DNA of 64,000 nucleotides from Acuticoccus kalidii (GCF_021556395.1 NZ_JAKGCS010000015.1:124001-188000), one strand, 5' to 3'. Shown: positions 15,020 through 24,072, counted from the first letter of the stretch. Numbers and translations are program-made. The notes: generated by a model from the letters alone, not told the origin.

Positions 15020-17341
15020 ATGGGCAAGATCGCCATTGTCGGCGCCGGCTACGTGGCCGATTCCTACATGCGTTCGACGGGCCTTTTCCCCGATCACCGC
15101 TTTGTCGGCGTGTGGGACGAGAATCCCGAACGGCTCGCCCGCTTCGCGACGCACTGGAACATCCAGCCCGCGCGCGGTCTCGGCGACCTGTTCGCCGGCC
15201 AGAAGCGGCCCGACCTCCTCCTCAACCTCACCCCGCTCGGCGCGCACGCCGCGGTGAACCGGGCCGCGATCGAGGCCGGTGTGCCGGTCTATTGCGAGAA
15301 GCCGCTCGCGACCAATCTCGCCGAGGCGGAAGAGATCGCCGCGATGTCCCGCGCGGCGGGCGTCGCGGTCGCCTCCGCGCCGTGCAACATTCTCGGCGAG
15401 GCCGGTCAGGCGATGTGGTCGGCGCTCCGCCGGCGGCTCATCGGCCGGCCCCATCTCGTCCTCGCCGATCTTCATGGCGGCTATCTGCCGAGCGCGCCCT
15501 ATCCGTCCTGGCGCTCCGAGAGCGGGGCCGACTGGAACGCCGCATCGATCTTCGCCGCCGGCGCCGCGCTCGATTATGCGGGCTATGCCCTCACCTGGCT
15601 GATGGCGATGTTCGGCCCGGTGCGCCGCCTCGCCGCGACGAGCGCCCATCTCGGCCCGGCGCCCGGCGATGCGCCCGATTTCGCGAACGCCGTCCTCACC
15701 TTCGATGGTGGCGTCACCGCTCGCCTCACCTGCTCCCATCTCGCCAAGGGCGACCGACGCTTCCGCATCGTCGGCGAGACCGGCACCCTTGCCGTCGACG
15801 ATGTCTGGAATGACGGCGCGCACGTTCGGATCGAGCGCCGCCATTCGGTGCGCGGCGATCTCGTCGAAGGGTTCGTGCGCGAGCCGGTGCGCATTGCGCG
15901 GCCGCCTTATCATCGCCCCTTCGCGCGGCGCCGACTGCCAATGAACCGGATGCTCGGCCCGGACGACATGCTCACGAGCCTCGCCAAAGGCGAAAGCCCG
16001 CGCCTCGCCGGCGACTTCGCGCTCCACCTCACCGAGGTGATGCTCGCGATCCACGACGCGGGAGACGGCGCGACGGTGCCGATCCGATCGACCTTCGAGC
16101 CCATGAAGCCGATGGCCTGGGCCAAACCCTCACGGCGGGAGAACACGGTGGATCCCATCAAGATCGGCATCATCGGGACCGGCGCGGCCGCGTCCGCCTT
16201 CGCCGAGGCCGCCGCCAATCAAGGCCGCTTCGAAATCACCGCCGTCGCCGGGAGCGATCTCGCCGCCGCCGAGAGCTTCGCCGCCGCGCACGAGATCGAG
16301 AACGCCGTCGCCGACACCGCCGCCCTCTTCGACAGTGATGTCGTCGCGGTCTATGTCGCGAACGACCCGGCCGACCATGCGACGGCCTCGATCGCCGCGC
16401 TCCGAGCCGGGCGGGCCGTGCTCTGCGAGGCGCCGATGGGGCTCGATGCCGAAGAGGTCGGCCGCGTCATCCAGACGGCGCACGAGACCGGCCATCTCCT
16501 CATGGAGGCGTTGCCGATCAGCCTCCTGCCGACCACCCGACGGGCGATCGCGCTCGCCCGTTCCGGGACGCTCGGCGCGCCGACCCAGCTCGCGCTCGAT
16601 CTCGGCGAGCCGCAATCGCGAGACGGCCGGCCCGATCTCTTCGCCGCGCCGGGTTGCGGCGTCGTCCTCAACCGGATGTCCGATCCGCTCGCAATCGCGA
16701 TCGCCCTTTTCGGCGACGTCGGAAGCCTCGATATCGCGGTCAGGACCGCCGACGATGTCGACGTTCAGGCGAACCTTCAGCTCCACCATATTCGCGGCGG
16801 CATCAGCCAGCTTTCCGCCTCGTTTATCGGGATGATGTCGAATTCGGCGCGGATCGCCTGCACCGAAGGCGCGTTGACGGTCGAGGATCCGCTCGCCGAA
16901 TCGGAGACCCTCACCGTCCGCCATTTCGCCCGGCTCGAACCCTTGGCCGACGACAGCCTCACCGCGCCGGCCCCCGGCGCGAAGGCGCGGCGGCAACTCA
17001 GCGCGCGCCTCAAGCGGAGCGCCATGGCGCGGCGGGTGAACCGGGTCGTCAGTCATCCGCGCAGCGAAACCCACAGCTACGGCGCCGACCCGCTCGCCCC
17101 GCTGCTCGGCCATTTCGCCCACCTTCTCGACGAACGGGCGAGCGAGAGCGACATTCTGCCGCTCGCTTTGTCCGCCACGCTCGCGCGGCTGCGCGAGCAG
17201 ATCGTCAAGTCGGGCCGCTCGGCTCCGCTCGCCCACATCGACACCCGCGACGAGGCGCCGGCACGGCAGGACCGAGACGAGAATACGGCCGACGCGGACC
17301 GTCCCCCCGCCGGATTACATCATTCAGGTGATTTCACCTGA
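15020..17341 (+). CDS. Tandem two-module Gfo/Idh/MocA oxidoreductase
   Basis: 773 residues made of two complete Gfo/Idh/MocA-type modules in one frame; a single module is usually 330-400 residues. Module 1 (1 to about 370) has the nucleotide loop VGAGYVA and an intact CEKP motif with the lysine at 94. The usual active-site D-x-x-x-H is changed (LDYAGY). Module 2 starts at about 378 with IGIIGTGAAASAF, but its EKP is EAP (residues 470-472), losing the conserved lysine, and the catalytic segment is LNRMSD. A GTG codon at 16148 could act as an internal start for module 2. The gene starts at 15020 after GAAAGGGAGA and is divergent from ltnD-otnK-otnI. Module 1 may oxidise a sugar or sugar acid; module 2 may be structural. 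Substrate unknown. Confidence 0.8.
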   Translation: MGKIAIVGAGYVADSYMRSTGLFPDHRFVGVWDENPERLARFATHWNIQPARGLGDLFAGQKRPDLLLNLTPLGAHAAVNRAAIEAGVPVYCEKPLATNLAEAEEIAAMSRAAGVAVASAPCNILGEAGQAMWSALRRRLIGRPHLVLADLHGGYLPSAPYPSWRSESGADWNAASIFAAGAALDYAGYALTWLMAMFGPVRRLAATSAHLGPAPGDAPDFANAVLTFDGGVTARLTCSHLAKGDRRFRIVGETGTLAVDDVWNDGAHVRIERRHSVRGDLVEGFVREPVRIARPPYHRPFARRRLPMNRMLGPDDMLTSLAKGESPRLAGDFALHLTEVMLAIHDAGDGATVPIRSTFEPMKPMAWAKPSRRENTVDPIKIGIIGTGAAASAFAEAAANQGRFEITAVAGSDLAAAESFAAAHEIENAVADTAALFDSDVVAVYVANDPADHATASIAALRAGRAVLCEAPMGLDAEEVGRVIQTAHETGHLLMEALPISLLPTTRRAIALARSGTLGAPTQLALDLGEPQSRDGRPDLFAAPGCGVVLNRMSDPLAIAIALFGDVGSLDIAVRTADDVDVQANLQLHHIRGGISQLSASFIGMMSNSARIACTEGALTVEDPLAESETLTVRHFARLEPLADDSLTAPAPGAKARRQLSARLKRSAMARRVNRVVSHPRSETHSYGADPLAPLLGHFAHLLDERASESDILPLALSATLARLREQIVKSGRSAPLAHIDTRDEAPARQDRDENTADADRPPAGLHHSGDFT

Positions 17342-17399
17342 GGACAAAGCGCGGTAAGTCTCGGAAAGGTCCGCTTTTCCGGATGAATTGGAGCTTTCT

Positions 17400-18884
17400 A
17401 TGACGACCCTCCTGCGCCAACCGCTCTTTCTTGCGGTTGCGGTGATCGCCATCATCGCGATCGCGGCCGCGGCGACCTTCTATTTCCAAGGCGCCCGCTA
17501 TTCTGCCGAACTTCGTGCACAGCTGGAGGAGGTCACGGGCAACCGAACGACGTTGCAGAGCGACTACGACTCGCTCTTCGAGGCGTCGGGCGAGCTCGAA
17601 CGCGTCCAATCGACGATCACGGAAGCGGAAAACCGCCTCGCCGAGCTGCAGGCGGCTGCCGAAGACGCCGTCGCCACCGAGGAGGAGGCGCGCGTCGACC
17701 TCGAGGCGCTGCAGGCGGAGCGCGCCGAACTCGGTCAACGCATCGAGGGTCTCAATCAGGAGGCCGCGACGGCGCAGGAGGCCCGCGAGACCGCCGCGAG
17801 CGAGCTCGCCAGCGTCGAGGCGCAGCTCGCCGAGACGACGAAACGGGCGGAAGCTGCGACGGGAGAGCTCGATCAGATCAACAGCCAGCTCGAGGCCCGG
17901 ACGGGGGAGCATTCGCAAATCGGCGCCGCGGTCGAGGATCTCTCGCAGCAAAAGAGCACCGCCGAGCAGGAAGTCGCCCAGCTCAACGAGACGCGTGACC
18001 AGCTCGCGGCGGAAATCGCGGCGGCGCGAGATCGCGTCGGCGAGCTGAACCGGAACGAGCTTCTCGCCCAGGAGGCCGTCGCCACGCTGTCCCAGTCGCG
18101 CGACGAGCTCGCCGACCAGGTGTCGACGCTGCAGCTTCAGGCCGGAGCCCTCAAGGAGGAGCTGGCGGGCAACCAGAGCGAGAGCGAAACCGCGCGTGGC
18201 GCCCTCTCCGCGCTTCAGGAAGAGGTCTCGGTCCTGCGCAAGACGCGCTCGACCCTGTCGAACGCCGTCAACACGCTGGAGCAGCGCAACACGATCCTCT
18301 CCGGCGCCGTCGACGAGATCGAAGCCACCAAAGACGCGCTGACCCGATCGATCGAGACGCTGCGCTCCCACCTCGCCGAACAGAATGCCGCTTTGGCGCC
18401 GGTCGACGAGACGCAGGGCGCGGCCGAAGCCGCCACCGGCGAAACCGACGCCTCCCAGCCGCAGGCGAGCGAAGCCCAGACGGACGGTTCGCAAGCGGCC
18501 GAGCCCCAAACGGGCGAGACTGAAGCGGGTGCGGACGACGCGGCCACCGAAACGGCCCCCACCGCAACGCCGGCGGCGGGCTCGGGCGCGAGCCTCCTTC
18601 CCTTCGAGCAGGGCGGTGACGGCGCCGTCACCTACGCCAACGAGCAGGTGAGCCTCACGCTCGACGCCTCCAACGCCTTTTCCCTCGCCGTCGCCGGTGG
18701 CGAGACGATCGAGGGCGACTATGCGTACGAGGACGGCAATCTGCGCCTCAGCGGCGTCGAAGGGCCGGCGGCCGCCACCTTCCCGATGACCTGCGGCACG
18801 AGCATGGAGGGGGACATCCTTATCTTTTCGTCCCGCAACGGCTCTTGCCTCGAGCTGAGCGGTATCGCCCTCGGCCGCCAATAG
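17400..18884 (+). CDS. Membrane-anchored long coiled-coil protein with C-terminal beta domain
   Basis: 494 residues. The N-terminus has one transmembrane helix (about 8-30), followed by about 300 residues of heptad-rich Glu/Gln/Ala/Leu coiled coil. An Ala/Thr/Glu/Gln-rich linker leads to a small C-terminal domain of about 85 residues with two cysteines (PMTCGTSMEG and NGSCLELSG), probably disulfide-linked in the periplasm. The ATG at 17400 is chosen because GGAG lies 6 bases upstream. The gene starts 58 bases after the Gfo/Idh/MocA gene; a functional link is not evident. No named family is recognised. Possible envelope spacer or scaffold. Confidence 0.7.
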   Translation: MTTLLRQPLFLAVAVIAIIAIAAAATFYFQGARYSAELRAQLEEVTGNRTTLQSDYDSLFEASGELERVQSTITEAENRLAELQAAAEDAVATEEEARVDLEALQAERAELGQRIEGLNQEAATAQEARETAASELASVEAQLAETTKRAEAATGELDQINSQLEARTGEHSQIGAAVEDLSQQKSTAEQEVAQLNETRDQLAAEIAAARDRVGELNRNELLAQEAVATLSQSRDELADQVSTLQLQAGALKEELAGNQSESETARGALSALQEEVSVLRKTRSTLSNAVNTLEQRNTILSGAVDEIEATKDALTRSIETLRSHLAEQNAALAPVDETQGAAEAATGETDASQPQASEAQTDGSQAAEPQTGETEAGADDAATETAPTATPAAGSGASLLPFEQGGDGAVTYANEQVSLTLDASNAFSLAVAGGETIEGDYAYEDGNLRLSGVEGPAAATFPMTCGTSMEGDILIFSSRNGSCLELSGIALGRQ

Positions 18885-18890
18885 GCGGCC
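18873..18890. terminator. Hairpin over the stop codon
   Basis: The stem ggccgcc (18873-18879) with ggcggcc (18884-18890) closes an AATA loop and overlaps the stop of the coiled-coil gene. It lies just before the convergent MFS gene end (18897). No T-run; low confidence as a terminator. Confidence 0.35.
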
Positions 18891-18896
18891 GCCCCG

Positions 18897-20057
18897 TCAG
18901 CGGCGGCTCATCGCGACCGCCGCTGCCCCGAGCGCGACGATGGCGCCGGCGCACGTCGCCACCGCCGCAAAGCCGTAATTGGTGAACACCGGGCCCAGAA
19001 ACAGCGGCCCGGTAAAGACCGCGGTGTAGGTGACGGCGCTGTTCAGTCCCATCACCGCGCCGTGGCCGCGCGTCACCTGCCGATTCAACGTCACGATCAG
19101 AGAATTCAGCCCGAACTGGTTGAGGAAGCCCCAGGCGAGCGTCGCGAGCACCGCCGCCGGGATGCTGTCGAGCGCCAGCCGCCAGGCGAAATAGATCGCC
19201 GCGATCGCCCCCATCACCACGAGGATGTAGGCCGGGGTGATCCGCGGTGCCAAACGGCCGAGCACGAGCCCCGCCACCCCGAAGCCGATCCCGTAGACGA
19301 ACACGAAGAGCCCCGCCCCTTCCGCCGACAGGTCGAGCGCGTTGCGGATGCCTTCGCCGAAATAGGCGAAGGTGCCGTAAAAGGCCGTCATGAAGCCGAA
19401 TAGGATCACGAGGAGCGAAGCGACGCCCGGCAGGCGCAGGACGCGCAGCGACGAGGTTCGCTCCGGCGCCGCGATCGCGCCCGGCATCACCGCGAAGAGG
19501 CCGATCGCGACGAGCGCCGAGGCCGCCCCCGTCAACCCGTAGACCGAACGCCATCCGAGCGAGGCGGTGATGAACGCCGCCACCGGCACCGCGAGGACGA
19601 GCGACAGCGCCCACCCGGTCAACACGATCCCGAGGCGCGCCGCCTGCCGGCCCGGCTCCGCCGTCGCCGCCGTCGTCGCATAGGTGCCCGGCAGCAGGAT
19701 GCCCACCGCGACGCCCGCGACCGCCTGCGCCCCGGCGAGCCAGAATTCCGACAGGCTGAACACGCTCAGCATCTGCGCGAACGCGAGGAGCGCCGCGGCG
19801 GACCCCAGCGTGATGCGCGGGCCGATCAGGTCGATATACGGCGCGAGCAGCAGCGACGACACCGCCGTCGCCGCGCCGAAGGCCGAAATCGCCCAGGCGA
19901 CGCGATACGGCGCGGTGCCGAGCCCCTCGGCGACCTCCGACAGTATGGGCGTCAGAACGAACGCGTTCGCCCCGACGAGCACCACCGCGCCGAAGAGTGC
20001 GACGGTCTGCAGCGATTTAACGTTGTTCAGATTTTGGCTAGATTGGCCGAAGTTCAT
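18897..20057 (-). CDS. MFS transporter (drug/metabolite efflux type)
   Basis: 386 residues with about twelve membrane helices. An A-like loop (LLAPYIDLIGPRITLG) follows TM2, and the second half begins about residue 200 after a short cytosolic loop (PERTSSLRVLRLPG). It resembles the AraJ/CynX-like major facilitator group, often exporters of sugars, amino acids or drugs. MNFGQSSQNLN at 20057 is the preferred start. Its 5' end is 55 bases from the divergent Lrp-type regulator, a common arrangement in which the regulator controls the exporter, possibly for an amino acid. Substrate unknown. Confidence 0.82.
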   Translation of the reverse strand: MNFGQSSQNLNNVKSLQTVALFGAVVLVGANAFVLTPILSEVAEGLGTAPYRVAWAISAFGAATAVSSLLLAPYIDLIGPRITLGSAAALLAFAQMLSVFSLSEFWLAGAQAVAGVAVGILLPGTYATTAATAEPGRQAARLGIVLTGWALSLVLAVPVAAFITASLGWRSVYGLTGAASALVAIGLFAVMPGAIAAPERTSSLRVLRLPGVASLLVILFGFMTAFYGTFAYFGEGIRNALDLSAEGAGLFVFVYGIGFGVAGLVLGRLAPRITPAYILVVMGAIAAIYFAWRLALDSIPAAVLATLAWGFLNQFGLNSLIVTLNRQVTRGHGAVMGLNSAVTYTAVFTGPLFLGPVFTNYGFAAVATCAGAIVALGAAAVAMSRR

Positions 20058-20112
20058 ACGGAAACCATGTCGGATCACCGAAGTCCGCACAAGACGGAAC
20101 AGGTCAAGGCCC

Positions 20113-20610
20113 ATGAATACGAAGCCCGTTCGACACACGCCCCCTCGCCCGCCCGACCTCGACCGGGTGGACCGAACCCTATTAAGGCTCCTCGCCGAGC
20201 AGGCCGATCGCTCCTATGCCGAGCTCGGCGCCGCCGTCCACCTTTCGCCGCCCGCCGTCCACGAGCGCGTCAAGCGGTTGAAGCGCGACGGGGTCATTCT
20301 CGGCACCGTCGCCAGGCTGTCGGGGGAGAAGATCGGCTGTCCCCTCCTCGCCTTCGTCCATGTCAGCACCGAGGGCCGGGGCATGAACGCGCCGATCCTC
20401 GCCCTTTCCGAGATGGCCGATGTCGAGGAGATCCACACCGCGACGGGAGAGGCCTGCCTGATCCTCAAGGTGCGGTGCGCGAGCCCCGCCAACCTCGAAG
20501 CGCTGCTGTCGCATATTCAGGGCATCGAGGGGGTGCGCTCCACCCACTCTTATATTGCGCTCGGCACCTATCTGGAGCGCGGCCCGATGCCGGACGCGCC
20601 GGACGCCTGA
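20113..20610 (+). CDS. Lrp/AsnC family transcriptional regulator
   Basis: 165 residues. The N-terminal winged helix-turn-helix (about 14-60) includes DRTLLRLLAEQADRSYAELG and LSPPAVHERVKRLKRDGVI. The RAM/ligand-binding domain follows (about 75-150, with AFVHVST and GEACLILKVRCAS). ATG at 20113 follows AAGG at 20106-20109. Divergent from the MFS gene, so a local regulator of that exporter is likely. The gene ends at a strong bidirectional terminator. Confidence 0.9.
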   Translation: MNTKPVRHTPPRPPDLDRVDRTLLRLLAEQADRSYAELGAAVHLSPPAVHERVKRLKRDGVILGTVARLSGEKIGCPLLAFVHVSTEGRGMNAPILALSEMADVEEIHTATGEACLILKVRCASPANLEALLSHIQGIEGVRSTHSYIALGTYLERGPMPDAPDA

Positions 20611-20615
20611 ACGAA

Positions 20616-20639
20616 AAAGCCCGCCATGAGGCGGGCTTT
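20616..20639. terminator. Bidirectional intrinsic terminator
   Basis: A 10-base stem, aaagcccgcc (20616-20625) with ggcgggcttt (20630-20639), has an ATGA loop. It is flanked by A- and T-rich ends, so it can work on both strands. It sits between the convergent Lrp-type gene and serA. Confidence 0.9.
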
Positions 20640-20664
20640 CGTCGTCATATTGGTGAGGGCGGCC

Positions 20665-22248
20665 TCAGAAATTCAGCGCCTTCGCCTGCGTCACCAGCGG
20701 CAACGCCTCGATCTTGGCGAGGACGGCCTTGTCGGCCTCGCCGTCGATCTCGATCAGGCAGATCGCCTCGCCACCGGCCTCTTTCCGGCCGAGATTGAAG
20801 TTCGCGATGTTGACGCCCGCCTCGCCGAGCGCGGTGCCGATCGTGCCGATGAAACCGGGCTTGTCCTCGTTCGTCACATAGAGCATGTGCGCGCCGAAAT
20901 CGGCGTCGAGGTTGATGCCCTTCACCTGGATGATGCGCGGTTTGCCGTCCGAGAACACCGTACCGGCGACCGAACGCTCCTGCCGTTCGGTGATCACCGT
21001 GAGGCGGATATAATTCTCGTACGCCCCCTGCTGCTCGCGGCGGACCTCCTCGACGGCGATGCCGCGATCGCGCGCGATGGTCGGCGCGGAGACCATGTTG
21101 ACGTCCTGGAGGAGCGGACGCATCAGCCCCGTCACCGCCGCCGCGGTCAGCGCCTTGAGGTTCAGGGAGGCGACGTCGCCTTCATATTCGATCCGCAGCC
21201 CCTTGATGCCCGACTCGGTGAGCTGGCCGGCGAACGAGCCGAGCCGCTCGGCGAGCGTCACGAACGGGGTGAGGATCGGGGCCTCCTCCGCGGTGATCGA
21301 CGGCATGTTGAGCGCGTTGGCCACCGCGCCGCGCAGGAGATAATCGGACATCTGCTCGGCCACCTGGAGCGCGACATTCTCCTGCGCCTCGGAGGTCGCC
21401 GCGCCGAGATGCGGCGTGCAGACGAGATTCGGCGCGCCGAAGAGGACATTGTCCGTCGCGGGCTCGCTCGAGAAGACGTCGATGCCCGCGCCGCCGAGCT
21501 TGCCGGAATCGAGCGCCTCGCGCAGCGCCGCCTCGTCGACGAGACCGCCACGCGCGCAGTTGATGAGGATCGCCCCGTCCCTCATCGACGCGATCGCCTC
21601 CTTGGAGACGACGTTCTTGGTCCGCTCGGTGAGCGGCGTGTGCAGCGTCACGATGTCGGCGCGGCGGAACAGCTCTTCGAGCTCGACCTTCTCGACGCCG
21701 ATCTCCTGCGCCCGTTCGGCGGTGAGGAACGGGTCGAACGCGATGACGCGCAGGCGCAGCCCGATGGCGCGCGAGGCGACGATCGAGCCGATATTGCCGC
21801 AGCCGATGACGCCGAGCGTCTTGCCGGTCAGCTCGCGGCCCATGAAGCGGTTCTTCTCCCACTTGCCGGCCTGGGTCGAGGCGTCGGCCGCGGCGATCTG
21901 GCGGGAGACGGCGAACATCATCGCGATCGCGTGTTCGGCGGTCGTGATCGAGTTGCCGAACGGGGTGTTCATGACGATGACGCCGGCGCGGGAGGCGGCC
22001 GGCACGTCGACATTGTCGACGCCGATGCCGGCGCGGCCGATGACCTTGAGGTTCGGCGCGGCTTCGAGGAGCTTTTCCGTCACCTTGGTGGCGGAGCGGA
22101 TCGCGAGCCCGTCGACCTCGGCGATCGCTTTCAGGAGTGCGTCTTTGTCCTTGCCGAGATCGGGCTCGTAGATCGTGGTGATGCCGCGATCCTTGAAGAT
22201 ATCGACCGCGGTCGGGGAGAGTTTGTCGGAAATGAGAACTGTGGGCAT
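20665..22248 (-). CDS. serA: D-3-phosphoglycerate dehydrogenase (long form)
   Basis: 527-residue cytosolic enzyme for the first step of serine biosynthesis. The NAD-binding GCGNIG is at 149-154. Catalytic R233, E262 and H280 lie in CARGG, SSEP and TPHLG. An allosteric substrate-binding domain (about 310-445) and a C-terminal ACT domain (about 450-527, TNEDKPGFIGTIG) follow, as in long type-I enzymes regulated by serine. It is 75 bases downstream of serC on the same strand, forming a serC-serA operon. The intervening gap carries a small hairpin (gacggtc at 22269-22275 with gaccgtc at 22279-22285). Confidence 0.97.
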   Translation of the reverse strand: MPTVLISDKLSPTAVDIFKDRGITTIYEPDLGKDKDALLKAIAEVDGLAIRSATKVTEKLLEAAPNLKVIGRAGIGVDNVDVPAASRAGVIVMNTPFGNSITTAEHAIAMMFAVSRQIAAADASTQAGKWEKNRFMGRELTGKTLGVIGCGNIGSIVASRAIGLRLRVIAFDPFLTAERAQEIGVEKVELEELFRRADIVTLHTPLTERTKNVVSKEAIASMRDGAILINCARGGLVDEAALREALDSGKLGGAGIDVFSSEPATDNVLFGAPNLVCTPHLGAATSEAQENVALQVAEQMSDYLLRGAVANALNMPSITAEEAPILTPFVTLAERLGSFAGQLTESGIKGLRIEYEGDVASLNLKALTAAAVTGLMRPLLQDVNMVSAPTIARDRGIAVEEVRREQQGAYENYIRLTVITERQERSVAGTVFSDGKPRIIQVKGINLDADFGAHMLYVTNEDKPGFIGTIGTALGEAGVNIANFNLGRKEAGGEAICLIEIDGEADKAVLAKIEALPLVTQAKALNF

Positions 22249-22323
22249 GGGCGTGCTCTGATAGGCGAGACGGTCAGAGACCGTCCGCCGGAGAGAAATT
22301 CGGGATGAAGAAGCGGCGCGTGG

Positions 22324-23490
22324 TTACGCGGCGGCGGCCTGCGGCTTCGCCGTCGACGCGAAGGCCCAGTCGAGCCATTCGGTCAGCGCGGCGAGATCAT
22401 CCGCTTCGATGGTGCCACCGGCCCAGATGCGCAGGCCCGGAGGGGCGTCGCGATAGGCGCCGATATCGTAGGCGACGCCTTCGGCATCGAGCTTGGCGAC
22501 GAGCGCCTTCGCGAACGCGGCCTGCTCGTCCTCGGACGCATTGGCGACCGCGGGATCGACGATCTTGAGGCAGACCGACGTGTTGGAGCGCGTCGCCGGT
22601 TCGACGGCGAGGAAGTCGACCCAATCGGTCTTTTTCACCCAATCGGTGAGGACCGCGAGGTTCCGGTCGGATCGCTGGGCGAGCGTCTCGGGCAGGCTCT
22701 CGGCCCACTTCAGCGCGTCCAGGCAATCCTCGACGGCGAGCATCGACGGCGTGTTGATGGTCTCGCCCTTGAAGATGCCCTCGTTGAGCTTGCCGCCCTT
22801 CGTCATGCGGAAGATCTTCGGCAGCGGCCAGGGCGGCGTATAGGTCTCGAGCCGCTCGACGGCGCGCGGGCTGAGGATCAGCATGCCGTGCGCGGCCTCG
22901 CCGCCGAGCGCCTTCTGCCAGGAGAAGGTCACGACATCGAGCTTGTCGAAGGGCAGCTCCTGCGCGAATGCCGCGGACGTCGCGTCACAGATCGTGAGGC
23001 CTTCGCGGTTCGCGGGGATGAAATCGCCGTTCGGCACGCGTACGCCGGAGGTCGTGCCGTTCCAGGTGAAGATGACGTCGTTCGAGAAGTCGACCGTCGT
23101 GAGGTCCGGCAGGTGGCCATAATCGGCCTTGATCACCGTCGGGTCGATCTTGAGCTGCTTGACGGCGTCCGTGACCCAGCCTTCGCCGAACGATTCCCAT
23201 GCGAGGAGCGTGACCGGTCGCGCACCGAGCAGCGACCACATGGCCATTTCGACGGCGCCGGTATCGGAGGCGGGCACGATGCCGATGCGGTAATCGTCCG
23301 GCACACCGAGAAGGGTGCGCGTGCGGTCGATGACCTCTTTCAGCTTGGCTTTGCCGATCTTGGCGCGGTGGGAGCGGCCGAGCGAGGCATCCTCGAGCCC
23401 GGCGAAGGTCCAACCCGGGCGCTTGGCGCAGGGTCCGGACGAGAAGCGGGGATTGCCCGGCCGGCGACCGGGCATCGTGGTATTCGCCAT
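22324..23490 (-). CDS. serC: Phosphoserine aminotransferase
   Basis: 388-residue PLP-dependent class V aminotransferase that converts 3-phosphohydroxypyruvate to phosphoserine; it can also serve pyridoxal phosphate synthesis. PLP contacts are D169 (CDATSAAF) and the Schiff-base lysine K193 ([10 protein letters not shown]). The [15 protein letters not shown] start is typical of the alphaproteobacterial/Methanosarcina-type SerC branch. It is first in an operon with serA. A structured leader directly upstream contains the ribosome-binding site. Confidence 0.96.
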   Translation of the reverse strand: MANTTMPGRRPGNPRFSSGPCAKRPGWTFAGLEDASLGRSHRAKIGKAKLKEVIDRTRTLLGVPDDYRIGIVPASDTGAVEMAMWSLLGARPVTLLAWESFGEGWVTDAVKQLKIDPTVIKADYGHLPDLTTVDFSNDVIFTWNGTTSGVRVPNGDFIPANREGLTICDATSAAFAQELPFDKLDVVTFSWQKALGGEAAHGMLILSPRAVERLETYTPPWPLPKIFRMTKGGKLNEGIFKGETINTPSMLAVEDCLDALKWAESLPETLAQRSDRNLAVLTDWVKKTDWVDFLAVEPATRSNTSVCLKIVDPAVANASEDEQAAFAKALVAKLDAEGVAYDIGAYRDAPPGLRIWAGGTIEADDLAALTEWLDWAFASTAKPQAAAA

Positions 23491-23494
23491 GTGG

Positions 23495-23548
23495 CTATCC
23501 TTTCAGATAGGCGCCCCTCGTTGGGGAGGGGTGTCCCACGGCGGGACA
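23495..23548 (-). ncRNA. Structured serC leader (serC-motif-like cis element)
   Basis: Read on the minus strand just before the serC ATG are three consecutive hairpins: tgtccc/gggaca with a 5-base loop (23532-23548), cccctc/gagggg with a 6-base loop (23514-23531) and ctatc/gatag with a 6-base loop (23495-23510). The last hairpin contains the Shine-Dalgarno GAAAGGAT in its loop and 3' arm. A serC RNA motif is known as a cis-regulatory candidate upstream of serC in Alphaproteobacteria; this matches in position and general form. The family assignment was not tested by a covariance model. Confidence 0.65.
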
Positions 23549-23648
23549 TACGCCCTTCCCCGAAATTCGGCAAGGCCTTTCTGCGGACGTCTTTGGGCGG
23601 CGACCCCGTCTTCATTGCCCAAACGGCGCGCGTGCCGTGGCGTTCCAC

Positions 23649-23945
23649 TCAATCCGAATTGACCAAAACAGGCTTCGCCGGGATGACCTCACTCTCGAGA
23701 ATCACCGTGTCGACCGCCGCCTTGAATGCCTTCAGATGCGGTGTCTCCATATGCGCATGCCATGCGTCGACGGATCGCCACAGCTCGTCGAACAGAAAAA
23801 TATCCTTCCGGTTGCCGTCCCGCCAGAGCTCGTAAGCGACGTTGCCGGCCTCCTGCCGGGTCTCGGAGACGAGTTCGTGCGCGGCCAGCATGAATGCGTC
23901 GGTTCGAGTTTCGTCGACGCGCATCATCGATATGAGTTTGAGCAT
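23649..23945 (-). CDS. Antibiotic biosynthesis monooxygenase (ABM) domain protein, YgiN-like
   Basis: 98-residue single ABM domain forming a dimeric alpha-beta barrel. MLKLISMMRVDETRTDAF opens it; ETRQEAGNVAYELWRD and IFLFDELWRSVDAWHAHMETPHLKAF are the conserved core. YgiN-type proteins act as quinol monooxygenases or remove reactive quinones, but many homologues have no proven role. The start at 23945 is set by the domain boundary; the ribosome-binding site is weak. It lies upstream of serC on the same strand and is divergent from the DUF1801 gene. Confidence 0.82.
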   Translation of the reverse strand: MLKLISMMRVDETRTDAFMLAAHELVSETRQEAGNVAYELWRDGNRKDIFLFDELWRSVDAWHAHMETPHLKAFKAAVDTVILESEVIPAKPVLVNSD

Positions 23946-24072
23946 CGTTTCAATCTCGCCAATACCTCGTACGGTGCCGGAAGGTGGAGGATCGCGCGGG
24001 CGTGACAAGGGGCCAGGCAGTCGCGCCCCCGTCACGCGGGCGAACCGGATGACGAAGCGATCGAGGTTGGAC

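Noticed and set aside
16148-17341. Second Gfo/Idh/MocA module as a separate gene starting at GTG 16148
   Set aside because: The frame is continuous with module 1 with no stop between, so the main call is one fused gene; an internal start remains possible.
20626-22308. 560-residue open frame antisense to serA
   Set aside because: High-GC shadow; the protein is Arg/Asp/Gly-biased with no family signature, while the other strand codes for a complete SerA.
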